A DNA stretch of 64,000 nucleotides from an uncultured Bacteroidales bacterium (GTDB lineage: Bacteria; Bacteroidota; Bacteroidia; Bacteroidales; P3): assembly GCA_900318275.1 (NCBI GenBank), contig ONJY01000007.1:62001-126000 (forward strand), read 5' to 3'. A program made the translations under genes and the position numbers. This document shows, piece by piece, positions 42,231 through 52,495 of the stretch. Each line of letters starts with the position of its first letter. Positions within the stretch are counted from its first letter, which is position 1. Below the pieces are notes generated by a model. It saw only the letters and a program-made list of their open reading frames with translations, was not told where the DNA came from and searched no databases.

Positions 42231-43430
42231 ATGATAGAAATCAGTAATCTTCGGCTTGTTAAGGGCGAAGAATGGACAAGGGTGGTTGTCGATATCAAGT
42301 CTGATGTAAAAAGAGTTGATGACGAGGAAACCATGTGGGTGGCTGTCAAGAACGAAAATGCATTTATGTTAAATGATGAAAACTATGATGCGTTTTTATG
42401 CTTGCCAGTTATAATGGCGATGTATTACAAAACCGATCTTCGAATTCATGGAAAGGTTTCAAGAATATTATATCATAATGTTAGTAAATACGTTCAGTCT
42501 ATTTTCGGTTTCTTTAAAGATGGAACAAAAATAATAAATATTGAGGTAGATGGATTTGCCGAAGTCCAAAAAAAAGGTAGTATAATAGGAACTGGAATTT
42601 CATGTGGGGTAGATTGTCTACAAACGATATATGACAATTATTGCTTAGAAGACGATATTGAATATAAAATTAACGGATTATTTAACTTCAATTGTGGGTG
42701 GCATGGAAAGTATGGCAAAGAGGAAACCTATCGGCTTTTCCAGGAACGTTCAAGGAGAAATAAACAAGCAGCAGATGACTTAAATCTACCTCTTTATTTG
42801 GTTGATTCGAATCTCGCGGCCTTTCTAAGCCATCTTGTTGACCAAACTTCATATTTCAATCTCTATACATGTGCTTTTGCGCTCAAAAAGGGATTGTCAA
42901 AATACTACATTTCTGGTTCTTATAGTTTTCGCGATATTTTAAGAATTGGTTATAAAAGTAGAAATAGAGATTTCTCAGAATTTGGCGAACCACTTGTTGT
43001 AGCACTACTCCGTACAGAAAAATTCGAACTAATAAGTGATGGCTACCAGTATGATAGAACAGGAAAAACTGAAAGAATAGTAGATTGGGATATAGCAAAA
43101 AAATATCTGAATGTTTGTTGCATAAATGATAACGAAGATAATTGCTCTATTTGTCACAAGTGCGTAAGAACATTATTGGCACTTGAAGCAATGAATAAAT
43201 TAGATGAATACAAAAACATCTTCAACATCTCTGCGTATAAAAAACAAGCATTTCCGTATAAGTGCAGAATAGTATTAAATGGCAAGAATGGAAATGACGG
43301 CTTCTCGTCAGACCTTTATCGTTTTTATAGATTAAAAAAGAAGAAACTACCATTACGTACCGTAGCTCTATTAGTTAAACTAATATATTGGGGGCCGAAA
43401 GCCTTAATGAGAAGAATAAAAAGTAAGTAA
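42231..43430 (+). CDS. PP-loop-like ATP pyrophosphatase domain protein with Cys cluster
   Basis: 399 residues. G-I-S-C124ish-G-V-D-C-L near residues 122-130 looks like a modified PP-loop (S-G-G-x-D-S), suggesting adenylation of a carboxylate or amide. Near 300-325 a Cys-rich stretch C-C-I-N-D-N...C-S-I-C-H-K-C may bind zinc or iron-sulphur, as in QueC-like enzymes. I do not recognise a named family. It starts 4 bases after the aminotransferase and precedes an ATP-grasp gene, so activation chemistry on a polysaccharide substituent is inferred. Confidence 0.6.
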   Translation: MIEISNLRLVKGEEWTRVVVDIKSDVKRVDDEETMWVAVKNENAFMLNDENYDAFLCLPVIMAMYYKTDLRIHGKVSRILYHNVSKYVQSIFGFFKDGTKIINIEVDGFAEVQKKGSIIGTGISCGVDCLQTIYDNYCLEDDIEYKINGLFNFNCGWHGKYGKEETYRLFQERSRRNKQAADDLNLPLYLVDSNLAAFLSHLVDQTSYFNLYTCAFALKKGLSKYYISGSYSFRDILRIGYKSRNRDFSEFGEPLVVALLRTEKFELISDGYQYDRTGKTERIVDWDIAKKYLNVCCINDNEDNCSICHKCVRTLLALEAMNKLDEYKNIFNISAYKKQAFPYKCRIVLNGKNGNDGFSSDLYRFYRLKKKKLPLRTVALLVKLIYWGPKALMRRIKSK

Positions 43431-43456
43431 ACATTTTAAAAAAGAATAGTTTAGTA

Positions 43457-44665
43457 ATGAGAAAACTGCTTATTTTAGTTGGGTCGGAAAATCAACGCCC
43501 ACTTTTTGAGCGGGCAAAGAGTTTAGGTGTTCACACTATATTATGTGATTCAAGAACCGAAATTCCTTGCTCAAAAATTGCTGATGAGCAATGGTTTATT
43601 GATACTTGGGATGTAGAGGGAATTGTACGCAAAGCTTCAGAGGAAAATATAGACGGAATTATTACAAATTCTGAACCACGTTTTGTTGATTTGGCAGTAA
43701 TAGCAAAGCGCTTAGGCTTACGCAGTTTATCCCTCGAACAGACTGCTCTTTATAAAAACAAGTTCCTCATGCGTGAATTTTGTGTATCAAAGGGACTCCT
43801 TTCACCACGATTCAAGCACTGTTTGTCATATAAAGAGGCAGAGGAGTTTTTCGTTCAGGTAAAAAAGAAATGCATTATAAAACCATTGGATAACAGTGCT
43901 AGTCGAGGTGTGTTTTCTATTAATTCGCTAGAAGAATTAAAGGAACACTTTGATGAAAGCAAGAGTGCTTCATTAAGTGAGACACCTTCTGTTTTAATGG
44001 AAGAATATATTACAGGAACAGAGTTTACAATTGATAGTTTAAAAACATTAAAGGGTAATTATTCTTTGGCAATATCTGAGAAGAAGCATTATGCTTACAA
44101 TGAAAATGTGGCCAATCAATTATTATTTGACAATGCGAATGAACGTTTCGACTACGCAGAACTGAGAAAAGTAAATGACCAATTGGTAAATGCAACTGAA
44201 ATTCCTTTTGGACTCACCCATGCTGAATATAAATTCAGTGACGGTAAATTTTATCTAATAGAGATACAGGCTCGTGGTGGTGGTAATTTCATTGCTACTG
44301 ATATTGTACCTTTTATTTCGGGTGTGGATAGTTATACAGAGCAGATCAAGTGGTGTCTGGGTTTGCCTTCTCAAATAAACTATGATTATTCTTTACTCTC
44401 ATCAAAATGCGCTGTTCTTTATTTCTTTGATGTTCCGGGCAAAGGAGGAATAGTTAAAAAAATTTTTGGAATAGATTTATTGGAAAGCCTAAGTAAGCAA
44501 TCCAAACTTAGATATCATCTGACCTTCAAAGAAGGTGATTTAATTGAGAAGACAAAAGATGATTCTACTCGAATAGGCTGGTATATTCTTTATGCTGAGT
44601 CACGTAAAGAACTGGATGCTTTAATGAACGAGATAGATAAAACAGTTAAATTTGTTCTAGAATAG
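43457..44665 (+). CDS. ATP-grasp ligase
   Basis: 402 residues. An N-terminal Rossmann-like pre-domain (K-L-L-I-L-V-G-S-E-N-Q) is followed by the ATP-grasp fold: K-N-K near 100, C-I-I-K-P-L-D-N-S-A-S-R-G-V near 139-152, M-E-E-Y-I-T-G-T-E-F-T near 181-191 and the metal-binding L-I-E-I-Q-A-R-G-G-G near 271-280. These enzymes join a carboxylate to an amine or thiol through an acyl-phosphate. No peptide-ligase subtype is obvious. It lies between the PP-loop-like and RraA-like genes. Confidence 0.82.
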   Translation: MRKLLILVGSENQRPLFERAKSLGVHTILCDSRTEIPCSKIADEQWFIDTWDVEGIVRKASEENIDGIITNSEPRFVDLAVIAKRLGLRSLSLEQTALYKNKFLMREFCVSKGLLSPRFKHCLSYKEAEEFFVQVKKKCIIKPLDNSASRGVFSINSLEELKEHFDESKSASLSETPSVLMEEYITGTEFTIDSLKTLKGNYSLAISEKKHYAYNENVANQLLFDNANERFDYAELRKVNDQLVNATEIPFGLTHAEYKFSDGKFYLIEIQARGGGNFIATDIVPFISGVDSYTEQIKWCLGLPSQINYDYSLLSSKCAVLYFFDVPGKGGIVKKIFGIDLLESLSKQSKLRYHLTFKEGDLIEKTKDDSTRIGWYILYAESRKELDALMNEIDKTVKFVLE

Positions 44666-44680
44666 GTAACTATAACAATA

Positions 44681-45385
44681 ATGACAATGAATAATTATTT
44701 AGAAGAAGCCGTTAGGCTTATTGAGGCTAATAGAATTTCTACTACGGAAGTAGGTGATGTTTTGGGCAAGACTGGTCAAATTGAGGGTGTCCACCCTCTT
44801 AACCAAGGTATGTTTAAAGCGGGTGAGGTAAAATTCATCTATGCTATAAACAATAGTAATTATGAGGTGCATCAGCAATTGGCAGAATCGGATGATATTG
44901 AAGGAAAAATCCTTTTCGTCTATAATGTTAATTGCGACCGTTCTGTGTTTGGTGACTTAGTAAGTAAATACATTATGCTTTACAAGCGCGCCAAGGCCAT
45001 TGTTATCAATGGTAAGTTACGTGATGCTCACTCTTTAATAAAAGAAAAGTATCCAATTTGGCTTGAAGATGTAAGTCCAATTGGGTGTGTAAACAAGGTT
45101 AATGGCCCTGCTATTGACGAGACTTTATACAAAGATCTTAAAGAGAAGTATGACGGTTCTATCATGGTGTGTGATGATAGTGGCGTAGTGATGGTACCAA
45201 AGGAAAAAATTAACGAGGAGTTAATCAAGAAACTTAACTTCATTGAATTGCAAGAGGACATTTGGTTCTATTGCGTTGATACCCTGAAAATGTCTACATT
45301 CGATACTGTATGCAAAAAGAAATATCTAGAAGAGGATATCCTTCCTGCTGCTATGTATGAGAAATTAAAGGAATATCAAAAATAA
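44681..45385 (+). CDS. RraA-like aldolase/decarboxylase
   Basis: 234 residues. I-S-T-T-E-V-G-D-V-L-G near 19-29, G-K-L-R-D-A-H near 109-115, and C-D-D-S-G-V-V-M-V-P near 167-176 correspond to the RraA/HMG-CHA aldolase signatures. Members cleave 4-hydroxy-4-methyl-2-oxoglutarate-like acids or decarboxylate oxaloacetate; other members only regulate RNase E. Its position beside ATP-grasp and amidohydrolase genes suggests small-acid metabolism here rather than RNase control. Confidence 0.75.
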   Translation: MTMNNYLEEAVRLIEANRISTTEVGDVLGKTGQIEGVHPLNQGMFKAGEVKFIYAINNSNYEVHQQLAESDDIEGKILFVYNVNCDRSVFGDLVSKYIMLYKRAKAIVINGKLRDAHSLIKEKYPIWLEDVSPIGCVNKVNGPAIDETLYKDLKEKYDGSIMVCDDSGVVMVPKEKINEELIKKLNFIELQEDIWFYCVDTLKMSTFDTVCKKKYLEEDILPAAMYEKLKEYQK

Positions 45386-45401
45386 TTATTGAACCAGACC
45401 A

Positions 45402-46187
45402 ATGTTAATGGATACTTCCATAATAGATGCTCATTTGCATTTGGACTTAAAGGAACAAAACCCTCTTACTTCCTTACTTGCAAAGATGGATGAAGAAGAC
45501 ATCGAAAAGTGTGTTCTTATTCTTAATATGCCAGCAGAGAGGAAAACTTTTCTAAAGGACATTCAAGTATATAATCAGAATAAAGGTAGATTTATAATAT
45601 TGTCAGGGATTAACGTGCACGATGAATCTTCTATTAATGAGTTTGAGCAGTTGATGAATCTCGATTGCACTCCTGGTATAAAAATACATCCAAGATTATT
45701 TGAGCTTACACTGGATGATATACCATGGTATATTGATTTTTGTGAAAAGTATCCAGGACTACCAATAATGATTGATTCGCTCTTCTATGGCGAAATGATA
45801 GAACATCATATTGGTGTTGAATATGGAGTTCATTTGGCTCGCCATTTTAAAGACCGCAAAATCATAATGGCTCATTCTGGAAGTCTTGATTTTCTGAAAT
45901 GTATGATGGCCACACGCTATTTAAATAATGTGTACTACGATTATTCTTTCATACAGTCTTTTTTTAAGAATACATCTTTAAGATTGGATATGGTTGAGTT
46001 TTTGAGGAGGACATCTTTCAGAATCATGTACGGTTCAGATTATCCATCATTTAAATTGGCTGAGTGTAAAAATGATTTCGCAGCCTTAATAACAGAGGCG
46101 GGTCTAAGTGAAAAACAAACAAGAGACGTTTTGTATAATAATGCTCTTGAAGTTTATGGTGACAGGCTGTCGTTTTTAGAAAGATAA
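45402..46187 (+). CDS. Amidohydrolase-family metal-dependent hydrolase
   Basis: 261 residues. I-D-A-H-L-H-L near 8-14 (H-x-H), G-I-K-I-H-P near 90-95, I-M-A-H-S-G near 152-157 and M-Y-G-S-D-Y-P near 207-213 supply the usual metal and catalytic residues of Amidohydro_2/TIM-barrel enzymes. Such proteins hydrolyse or decarboxylate small acids and lactones. It ends the four-gene run that starts at 42231. Start ATG 45402; a second ATG two codons on is possible. Confidence 0.8.
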   Translation: MLMDTSIIDAHLHLDLKEQNPLTSLLAKMDEEDIEKCVLILNMPAERKTFLKDIQVYNQNKGRFIILSGINVHDESSINEFEQLMNLDCTPGIKIHPRLFELTLDDIPWYIDFCEKYPGLPIMIDSLFYGEMIEHHIGVEYGVHLARHFKDRKIIMAHSGSLDFLKCMMATRYLNNVYYDYSFIQSFFKNTSLRLDMVEFLRRTSFRIMYGSDYPSFKLAECKNDFAALITEAGLSEKQTRDVLYNNALEVYGDRLSFLER

Positions 46188-46275
46188 TAATCAGTGTCAT
46201 TTCTTGCCATTGTTGTTATTTTACAATAAGATTAGAATTATTTTTTGATGAGGCTTTATTGTTTTTGAAATAAAT

Positions 46276-48048
46276 ATGGAAGATTATAGAACACATACTT
46301 GTGGTGAGTTGCGACTTGCCAATAATGGTGAAACAGTAACGTTGGCCGGTTGGGTACAACGTACCCGCAAGATGGGTGGCATGACCTTCGTGGATATGCG
46401 AGACCGTTACGGTATCACCCAGATAGTGTTTGAAGAAACCTCGAACCCAAAACTTTGCGAGCAAGCCAATAAGCTTGGCCGTGAGTATGTGATACAAGTG
46501 ATGGGTGTTGTCAGCGAACGCACCAGCAAGAACAAGAACCTGCCCACTGGAGATATAGAAATTATAGCCAATGGAATGAAGGTGCTGAATATTGCTCAAA
46601 CACCTCCTTTCACCATCGAAGACCAGAGTGACGGTGGTGATGACCTCCGCATGAAGTACCGCTACTTGGACTTACGTCGTACGCCTGTCCGCAAAAACCT
46701 GGAGCTCCGACATCGTATGACCATGGAGGTACGTCGCTATCTTGACAGCATGGGCTTCTTGGAGATAGAGACTCCGATGCTCATTGGCAGCACACCAGAA
46801 GGAGCGCGTGACTTCGTGGTGCCGTCGCGCATGAACCCAGGACAGTTCTATGCTCTTCCTCAGAGTCCGCAAACGTTGAAACAGCTGCTGATGGTAAGCG
46901 GGATGGATAGGTACTTCCAGATTGTAAAGTGCTTCCGCGATGAGGACTTGCGTGCCGACCGTCAGCCTGAGTTTACACAGATTGACTGTGAGATGTCATT
47001 TGTTACACAGGAGAATGTCCTCCAGACTTTTGAGGGCATGGCCAAGCACCTTTTCAAAGAGATTCGTGGCATAGAATTGAAAGATGCTTTCCCACGTATG
47101 ACATGGGCAGATGCTATGAAGTATTATGGCTCTGATAAACCAGACACCCGCTTTGACATGAAGTTCGTGGAGTTGAAGGATGTCTTTGCCAAGGCTCCCG
47201 GATTCTCGGTGTTCGATGAAGCCAAATATATCGGTGGTATCTGTGCCACTGGCCAGGCTGACTATACCCGCAAACAGTTAGACCAGCTGACCGACTTTGT
47301 AAAACGTCCGCAGATTGGAGCCAAGGGACTGGTCTATGCCCGTGTTTTGGATGATGGTTGCGTAAAGTCCAGCGTTGATAAATTCTATGACTCTGAGGTA
47401 CTAAATGCTTTGAGGGTGAAGATGAATGCCAACCCAGGCGACCTGATTCTCATTCTCTATGGTGAGGATGCTATGAAGACTCGTAAGCAGCTTTGTGAAT
47501 TACGTTTGGAGATGGGTTCACGAATGGGACTGCGTGACAAGAACAAGTTCTCCCTGCTTTGGGTTATTGATTTTCCGATGTTTGAATGGAGCGAGGAAGA
47601 AGGTCGTTTGATGGCAACGCACCATCCCTTTACGCATCCTAAGGATGAGGATATTCCTCTGCTGGACACTGATCCCGCAGCCGTTCGTGCTGACGCGTAC
47701 GACATGGTGTGCAATGGCGTTGAAGTGGGAGGTGGCAGCATACGTATTCACGACCCGGAACTACAGGATAAGATGTTCCGCGTCCTTGGCTTTACCGAGG
47801 AACGTGCGCAGGAGCAGTTTGGATTCCTAATGAATGCTTTTAAGTATGGTGCACCGCCTCATGGAGGACTGGCTTACGGCTTAGACCGTTGGGTGAGTCT
47901 GTTTGCTGGTCTTGACAGTATCCGTGACTGTATTGCCTTCCCGAAGAACAATAGCGGGCGTGATGTGATGCTTGATGCCCCTGCAAAACTTGACCAGAAG
48001 CAGTTAGATGAATTATATCTTGACATTAAACAGAAAGGCAATGAATAA
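46276..48048 (+). CDS. aspS: Aspartyl-tRNA synthetase, full-length bacterial type
   Basis: 590 residues. N-terminal OB anticodon-binding domain ([10 protein letters not shown] near 18-27), class II motif 2 [15 protein letters not shown] near 215-229, the bacterial GAD insertion (about 300-400) and motif 3 G-L-A-Y-G-L-D-R-W near 530. All core motifs look intact. Its place in a polysaccharide locus is odd. Its stop overlaps by 8 bases the start of a FemAB-like acyltransferase, a class that can use aminoacyl-tRNA. It may be the only aspS of the genome or a dedicated second copy; this window cannot tell. Confidence 0.93.
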   Translation: MEDYRTHTCGELRLANNGETVTLAGWVQRTRKMGGMTFVDMRDRYGITQIVFEETSNPKLCEQANKLGREYVIQVMGVVSERTSKNKNLPTGDIEIIANGMKVLNIAQTPPFTIEDQSDGGDDLRMKYRYLDLRRTPVRKNLELRHRMTMEVRRYLDSMGFLEIETPMLIGSTPEGARDFVVPSRMNPGQFYALPQSPQTLKQLLMVSGMDRYFQIVKCFRDEDLRADRQPEFTQIDCEMSFVTQENVLQTFEGMAKHLFKEIRGIELKDAFPRMTWADAMKYYGSDKPDTRFDMKFVELKDVFAKAPGFSVFDEAKYIGGICATGQADYTRKQLDQLTDFVKRPQIGAKGLVYARVLDDGCVKSSVDKFYDSEVLNALRVKMNANPGDLILILYGEDAMKTRKQLCELRLEMGSRMGLRDKNKFSLLWVIDFPMFEWSEEEGRLMATHHPFTHPKDEDIPLLDTDPAAVRADAYDMVCNGVEVGGGSIRIHDPELQDKMFRVLGFTEERAQEQFGFLMNAFKYGAPPHGGLAYGLDRWVSLFAGLDSIRDCIAFPKNNSGRDVMLDAPAKLDQKQLDELYLDIKQKGNE

Positions 48049-49096
48049 AATATTGACAGGTAAATATGTGCAGGAGTGGAATGGCTTTCTGACTCAACTA
48101 CCCAAGGAAAGACGTGATGTTTATTTTACCCCAGAATACTATTCACTGTATGAAACCTACGGTGATGGTGAGGCTGTGTGTTTTGTGTATGAGAAGGATG
48201 GAGAATTGGCATTGTATCCTTTCCTGAAGAATGCCATAACACCACTTGGGTATGAACTTGATAAGGAGTATTATGATATCCAAGGTGCATACGGCTACAA
48301 TGGATTGATTGCTTCAACGGACAATAAGGAGTTTATCTCGTTATTCTGGGAGGAATTTGATGAATGGTGTCAGCAAAATAACATTGTGGCTGAGTTCATG
48401 CGCTTTCACCCAGTGATGAAGAATCATCTGTTGGGCGAAGGACACTTTAAACTTATTCATGATCGTAACACGGTGTATCTTGATTTAACTCAGAACGAAG
48501 ATGATATTTTCGCAGGCTTCGATAAAGGCACTCGCCAACATGTTCGTAAGGCAGCAAAGAGCATTGAAATACGTCCAGCAGAGCGGACGGAAGATAATGT
48601 GCAGATATTCAACCGAATCTATCATGAGAATATGGAGCATGTGAACAGCATACCGTACCTGTTCTTCAATCTCGAGCATTTCCGTAATATGTTCAAGCAG
48701 GAGAATATCGAGTTCTTCATCGCTTGGCTGGGGGATATACCCATAGCCTGTTATTCAGGTTTGGTATCGGAAGAATATTATGGTAACTACTTACGTGCAT
48801 CACTGACAGAATATAATAGAACTGGTGTTAATACACTGATGTACTGGTCGATGATACAATCTGCCAAAGCACATGGTTGCCACTATGTACATTTTGGCGG
48901 TGGCACAAGTGGTGATCCAGATAATTCTCTGTTGCACTACAAGATGAACTTCAGCAAGACCCTGTCTGAGTTCTGGATTGGTAAGAAGGTACACAATCAG
49001 GCCGTTTATGACCAGATTGTAGAACAATGGAAGACTAACCACCCTGATAGCTATGAAGCACACAAAGTGATGCTTTTGGGGTATAGGGAGATTTAA
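48041..49096 (+). CDS. FemAB/GNAT-fold acyltransferase
   Basis: 351 residues from ATG 48041. Double-GNAT architecture: first half with [18 protein letters not shown]; second half with R-Q-H-V-R-K-A-A-K near 177-185, the conserved [15 protein letters not shown] and Y-V-H-F-G-G-G-T near 284-291. Fem-type enzymes transfer amino acids from aminoacyl-tRNA to peptidoglycan precursors; related BioF2/GNAT proteins in glycan loci acylate amino-sugars. Overlap with aspS suggests Asp-tRNA as the donor, an inference. Confidence 0.78.
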   Translation: MNKILTGKYVQEWNGFLTQLPKERRDVYFTPEYYSLYETYGDGEAVCFVYEKDGELALYPFLKNAITPLGYELDKEYYDIQGAYGYNGLIASTDNKEFISLFWEEFDEWCQQNNIVAEFMRFHPVMKNHLLGEGHFKLIHDRNTVYLDLTQNEDDIFAGFDKGTRQHVRKAAKSIEIRPAERTEDNVQIFNRIYHENMEHVNSIPYLFFNLEHFRNMFKQENIEFFIAWLGDIPIACYSGLVSEEYYGNYLRASLTEYNRTGVNTLMYWSMIQSAKAHGCHYVHFGGGTSGDPDNSLLHYKMNFSKTLSEFWIGKKVHNQAVYDQIVEQWKTNHPDSYEAHKVMLLGYREI

Positions 49097-49144
49097 TTGA
49101 GAGTTTAGAGCAGTTTAAGCGTTCAAATTACAAATCAATATACG

Positions 49145-49819
49145 ATGAATAAAGTATTATGTATAGCCGTTCATGCCGATGATGAGACTTTAGGTTGTGG
49201 CGGCACTATCTTAAAACATAAAGCACTAGGTGATGAAATTCATTGGCTTTTGATAACAGGACCAACGGAGAATCACCCTTGTGACTTTACCCGAGAGCAT
49301 ATAGAAGAACGTGCTGAAAGAGTAAACCGTGTGGCAAAGGCATACGGTTATGATTCTTTAGAATACTTGGCGCTTCCAACTCAAATGTTGCATACTTTGG
49401 ATTTGCGTGACATCATCCAGAAAATTTCAGGGGTGATAAAGCGTATTCAGCCTAATATTATATATACAATGTTCGCCAATGACGTACATAGTGACCATCG
49501 CGTGTCGTTTGATGCCGTATATAGCTGTACCAAGAGTTTCCGTTATCCATTCATTGAACGCATCTATATGATGGAAACCCTTTCTGAGACAGAGTTTGCG
49601 CTCGCAACACCTGCCAATACATTCCTTCCGAATGTATATGTGGATATTACTGACTTTATGGAAAAGAAGCTGGAGATAATGCGGATGTATCCAACGGAGG
49701 TAATGCAAGAGCCATACCCTCGTAGTCTGAGTTCTATCAAAGCACTTGCTCGTACTCGCGGTAGCAGGGCAGGGGTGATGTACGCAGAGGCTTTTCAATT
49801 ATTATATGAAAGGAGGTAA
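49145..49819 (+). CDS. PIG-L family deacetylase
   Basis: 224 residues. The zinc motif A-V-H10-A-D-D13-E-T is the family A-H-P-D-D-E signature, and N-D-V-H-S-D-H-R near 117-124 gives the third ligand. Members remove N-acetyl groups from GlcNAc-containing glycans or carriers. In this locus it could expose a free amine for the preceding FemAB-like enzyme to acylate. The gene ends at 49819, 1 base before the next start. Confidence 0.88.
   Translation: MNKVLCIAVHADDETLGCGGTILKHKALGDEIHWLLITGPTENHPCDFTREHIEERAERVNRVAKAYGYDSLEYLALPTQMLHTLDLRDIIQKISGVIKRIQPNIIYTMFANDVHSDHRVSFDAVYSCTKSFRYPFIERIYMMETLSETEFALATPANTFLPNVYVDITDFMEKKLEIMRMYPTEVMQEPYPRSLSSIKALARTRGSRAGVMYAEAFQLLYERR
49811..49816 (+). promoter_or_regulatory. 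Strong Shine-Dalgarno sequence AGGAGG
   Basis: AGGAGG 4 bases before ATG 49821, unusual for Bacteroidota, whose genes mostly lack it. It fixes the start of the next glycosyltransferase in preference to the longer frame from 49806. Confidence 0.7.
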
Positions 49820-49820
49820 T

Positions 49821-50999
49821 ATGCTTTTTGTAAATCTTAATTCTAAAATTCATGGCCATCAGGCCGCATTGGCTGATGCAATGTATTCAATACTGGGTGA
49901 TAATTTCTATTTTATAGAATTCGGTAGTAATAGCAGACAGTATGGTAGCTTTAGTGGCTCATCGAAAGGGGTGGACTACTATAAAGACCGCCCATATATC
50001 CTAAAAATGTTTGAGTCGGAGGCAAACACTGAAAAAGCCAAGGAACTTATAGCGAAGGCTGATGCTGTTCGCACAGGAGGAGAACCGTTCGAACTCGTAA
50101 GAGATAGAATCAAGGAAGGCAAACTGACCTTCCGTTCTACAGAGCGGTTCTTTAAAGGACCATTATGGAGAGATGTGTTTAGGACAAGAGCGTTATATCA
50201 TTTTTTGAAATATTCTAATCCAAACTATCGAATATTGTGTCTCAGTGCTTATATGGCAAACGATCTGAGCCTATTGGGTAAAAGATATATTGATAAGTGT
50301 TACAAATTTGCATATTTTACGACGGTACCACAAATAGACGTTGATAAGATAATCAATAATAGAAGAAAGGACAAAATACAGATAATATGGTGTGCACGCT
50401 TTATTGATTGGAAGCACCCGGAACTTCCATTAAAACTTGCTAAACGTCTGATTCAAAGCGGTAGAGATAATTTTGAAATACAGATGGTTGGTGCCAATAC
50501 AACACCATTATGGCATAAAATTAGCCAGCAGGTGCAGAAAGACCATTTGGTGAATCACATAACTCTTACTGGAGGAATTCCAAATTTAGAAGTGCTGGAA
50601 CGGATGCGTAATAGCCACATATTTATATTTACTTCAGACCGTGGAGAAGGATGGGGGGCCGTGCTAAACGAAGCAATGGGTGCAGGGTGTGCATGTGTGG
50701 CTTCCAACGAAATTGGGGCAGTACCATTCCTGTTGAAAAACAATAAAAACGGCTTGATATTTAAATCATGTTCAGATGAGTCATTGTTTGAAAGAGTAGC
50801 ATATCTTTATGATAATCCAGGTGTAAGGGATGAGTACGCTCGCAAAGCCTACCATACAATTACAACAGATTGGTCTGCCCAATTAGCTGCTGAGCGCCTT
50901 GTGAGTTTGTCAGAGAGCATTCTTGCTGGTCAGGAAATTTCTTTTGAAGAAGGGCCATGCTCAAAGGCTGTTCCTTTGAAATATAAAAATATGATATAA
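49821..50999 (+). CDS. Glycosyltransferase, GT4-like
   Basis: 392 residues. The C-terminal half has the GT-B nucleotide-sugar site: I-Q-I-I-W-C-A-R-F-I-D-W-K-H near 190, M-V-G-A-N near 220, L-T-G-G-I-P and E-G-W-G-A-V-L-N-E-A-M-G-A-G-C near 277-291 (E-x7-E pattern). It adds one residue of the repeat unit on the cytoplasmic face; donor and acceptor cannot be read from sequence. Confidence 0.85.
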   Translation: MLFVNLNSKIHGHQAALADAMYSILGDNFYFIEFGSNSRQYGSFSGSSKGVDYYKDRPYILKMFESEANTEKAKELIAKADAVRTGGEPFELVRDRIKEGKLTFRSTERFFKGPLWRDVFRTRALYHFLKYSNPNYRILCLSAYMANDLSLLGKRYIDKCYKFAYFTTVPQIDVDKIINNRRKDKIQIIWCARFIDWKHPELPLKLAKRLIQSGRDNFEIQMVGANTTPLWHKISQQVQKDHLVNHITLTGGIPNLEVLERMRNSHIFIFTSDRGEGWGAVLNEAMGAGCACVASNEIGAVPFLLKNNKNGLIFKSCSDESLFERVAYLYDNPGVRDEYARKAYHTITTDWSAQLAAERLVSLSESILAGQEISFEEGPCSKAVPLKYKNMI

Positions 51000-52495
51000 T
51001 GGCAAGTTCCATAAAAAAAGGAGCAGTAATATCGTACGTCTCGATATTCCTAAATATTGCTATTTCCTTGGTGTATACGCCATGGATGATTCATAAGATA
51101 GGAGTGTCGGATTATGGATTATATAGTCTGGTGAGTGCATTCCTGGGTTACTTTATGTTGGATTTTGGTTTGTCAGGTACTATTACGCGATTCGTGGCCA
51201 AATACCGTGCGGAGGGAAGCTTTGATAAAGTGGAAAATATGTTGGGGTTGACTGCGAAAGTATATTTTGTAATTGACGCTATTATTTTTCTGGTTTTGTT
51301 TATCTTGTATTTTTTTCTTGCAGGAATATTTGGGGGGCTGACAATAGAAGAGATAGAAAAACTTAAGGTACTCTACTGTATTGCTGCTGTATTTAGTGTA
51401 TTGTCGTTTTTGTTCAAACCAGTGAGTGGTGCTATGATGGCATACGAGTTTTTTGTCGAGAACAAGTTGTTGGATATGTTGGTAAGGGTTGGTACGGTGA
51501 TTTTTATTGTTATAATGCTTCTTTTTAACGGAAATGTTTACCACTTAGTTTTTATTACAGGATTTGTCGGTTTTTCCGCCTCACTGCTTCGCTACATTGT
51601 TTTTGTTAGAAAATCAAAACTGAATATTAATTGGAATTTCTTTGAAAAAGCAGAACTTCTAGGACTGTTTTCTTTCTCTGTGTGGGTACTTGTTATACAA
51701 TTGTCTCAAATGTTCCGTCTCAGTCTGATACCTACAGTATTGGGTATATGTTCAAATACTACAGAAATATCTGTATTTTCAGTAGGGCGAAACTTGGAGG
51801 GCATGGTATTTAATATATCGGCTGCGTTGAATGGCTTATTCCTTCCAACTGTGTCTAGGATGGTGCAGACAAAAGATAGAAAGAGTATTTTGGATTTAAT
51901 GATTAAGGTTGGCAGAATACAACTATATATTATTTTGTTAATCTTCACGGGATTCGCTGCATTTGGTGAATTGTTCATTAATCTATGGGTGGGAGAAGCA
52001 TTTCATACATCATATTATGTCTTTTTACTTCTGGTGTTTGTGAATATTATTTCATTGACACTTCAGATAGGAATGGATATGGTGTATGCAGAGAATAAAA
52101 TAAAGCATATGGCCAAGAGGGTACTTGTTAGTTCTCTGATAGGTTTGGTTTTATCTATCATAGTTGCACCAAAGTATGGAGCATTGGGATGTGCAGCTGC
52201 GACAGGGATGGCGTTGGCGCTGACCCAACTACTTTATATTGACTTCTACCAAAGAAAAATGGGGCTTGATATGAAAATGTTTTTCAGTCAGTGTCACCTA
52301 AAAATTGTTCCGCCAGTTGCAGCATATGCAGCAGTAGGCGTCATCGCTAGCCACTACCTAAACATTAATAGTTGGTTTCTCTTGTTGCTTTCTATAGCAA
52401 TATATTCCCTTGGGTTCGGTGTTTTAGTCTGGTTTTTCTTGGCTAGCGATTATGAAAAAAATATGGTATTAGGATTTCTGAAAAAGATAAAATAA
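50999..52495 (+). CDS. Polysaccharide flippase (Wzx, MOP/PST family)
   Basis: 498 residues with 12-14 predicted membrane helices from residue 8 to the C-terminus and the PST start I-K-K-G-A-V-I-S-Y-V-S-I-F. Conserved Y-G-L-Y-S-L-V near 40 and D-F-G-L-S-G-T-I-T-R-F near 56-66. It translocates lipid-linked repeat units across the inner membrane for Wzy polymerisation. ATG shares one base with the preceding stop (TAATG), and its own stop is followed directly by the next start. Confidence 0.92.
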   Translation: MASSIKKGAVISYVSIFLNIAISLVYTPWMIHKIGVSDYGLYSLVSAFLGYFMLDFGLSGTITRFVAKYRAEGSFDKVENMLGLTAKVYFVIDAIIFLVLFILYFFLAGIFGGLTIEEIEKLKVLYCIAAVFSVLSFLFKPVSGAMMAYEFFVENKLLDMLVRVGTVIFIVIMLLFNGNVYHLVFITGFVGFSASLLRYIVFVRKSKLNINWNFFEKAELLGLFSFSVWVLVIQLSQMFRLSLIPTVLGICSNTTEISVFSVGRNLEGMVFNISAALNGLFLPTVSRMVQTKDRKSILDLMIKVGRIQLYIILLIFTGFAAFGELFINLWVGEAFHTSYYVFLLLVFVNIISLTLQIGMDMVYAENKIKHMAKRVLVSSLIGLVLSIIVAPKYGALGCAAATGMALALTQLLYIDFYQRKMGLDMKMFFSQCHLKIVPPVAAYAAVGVIASHYLNINSWFLLLLSIAIYSLGFGVLVWFFLASDYEKNMVLGFLKKIK

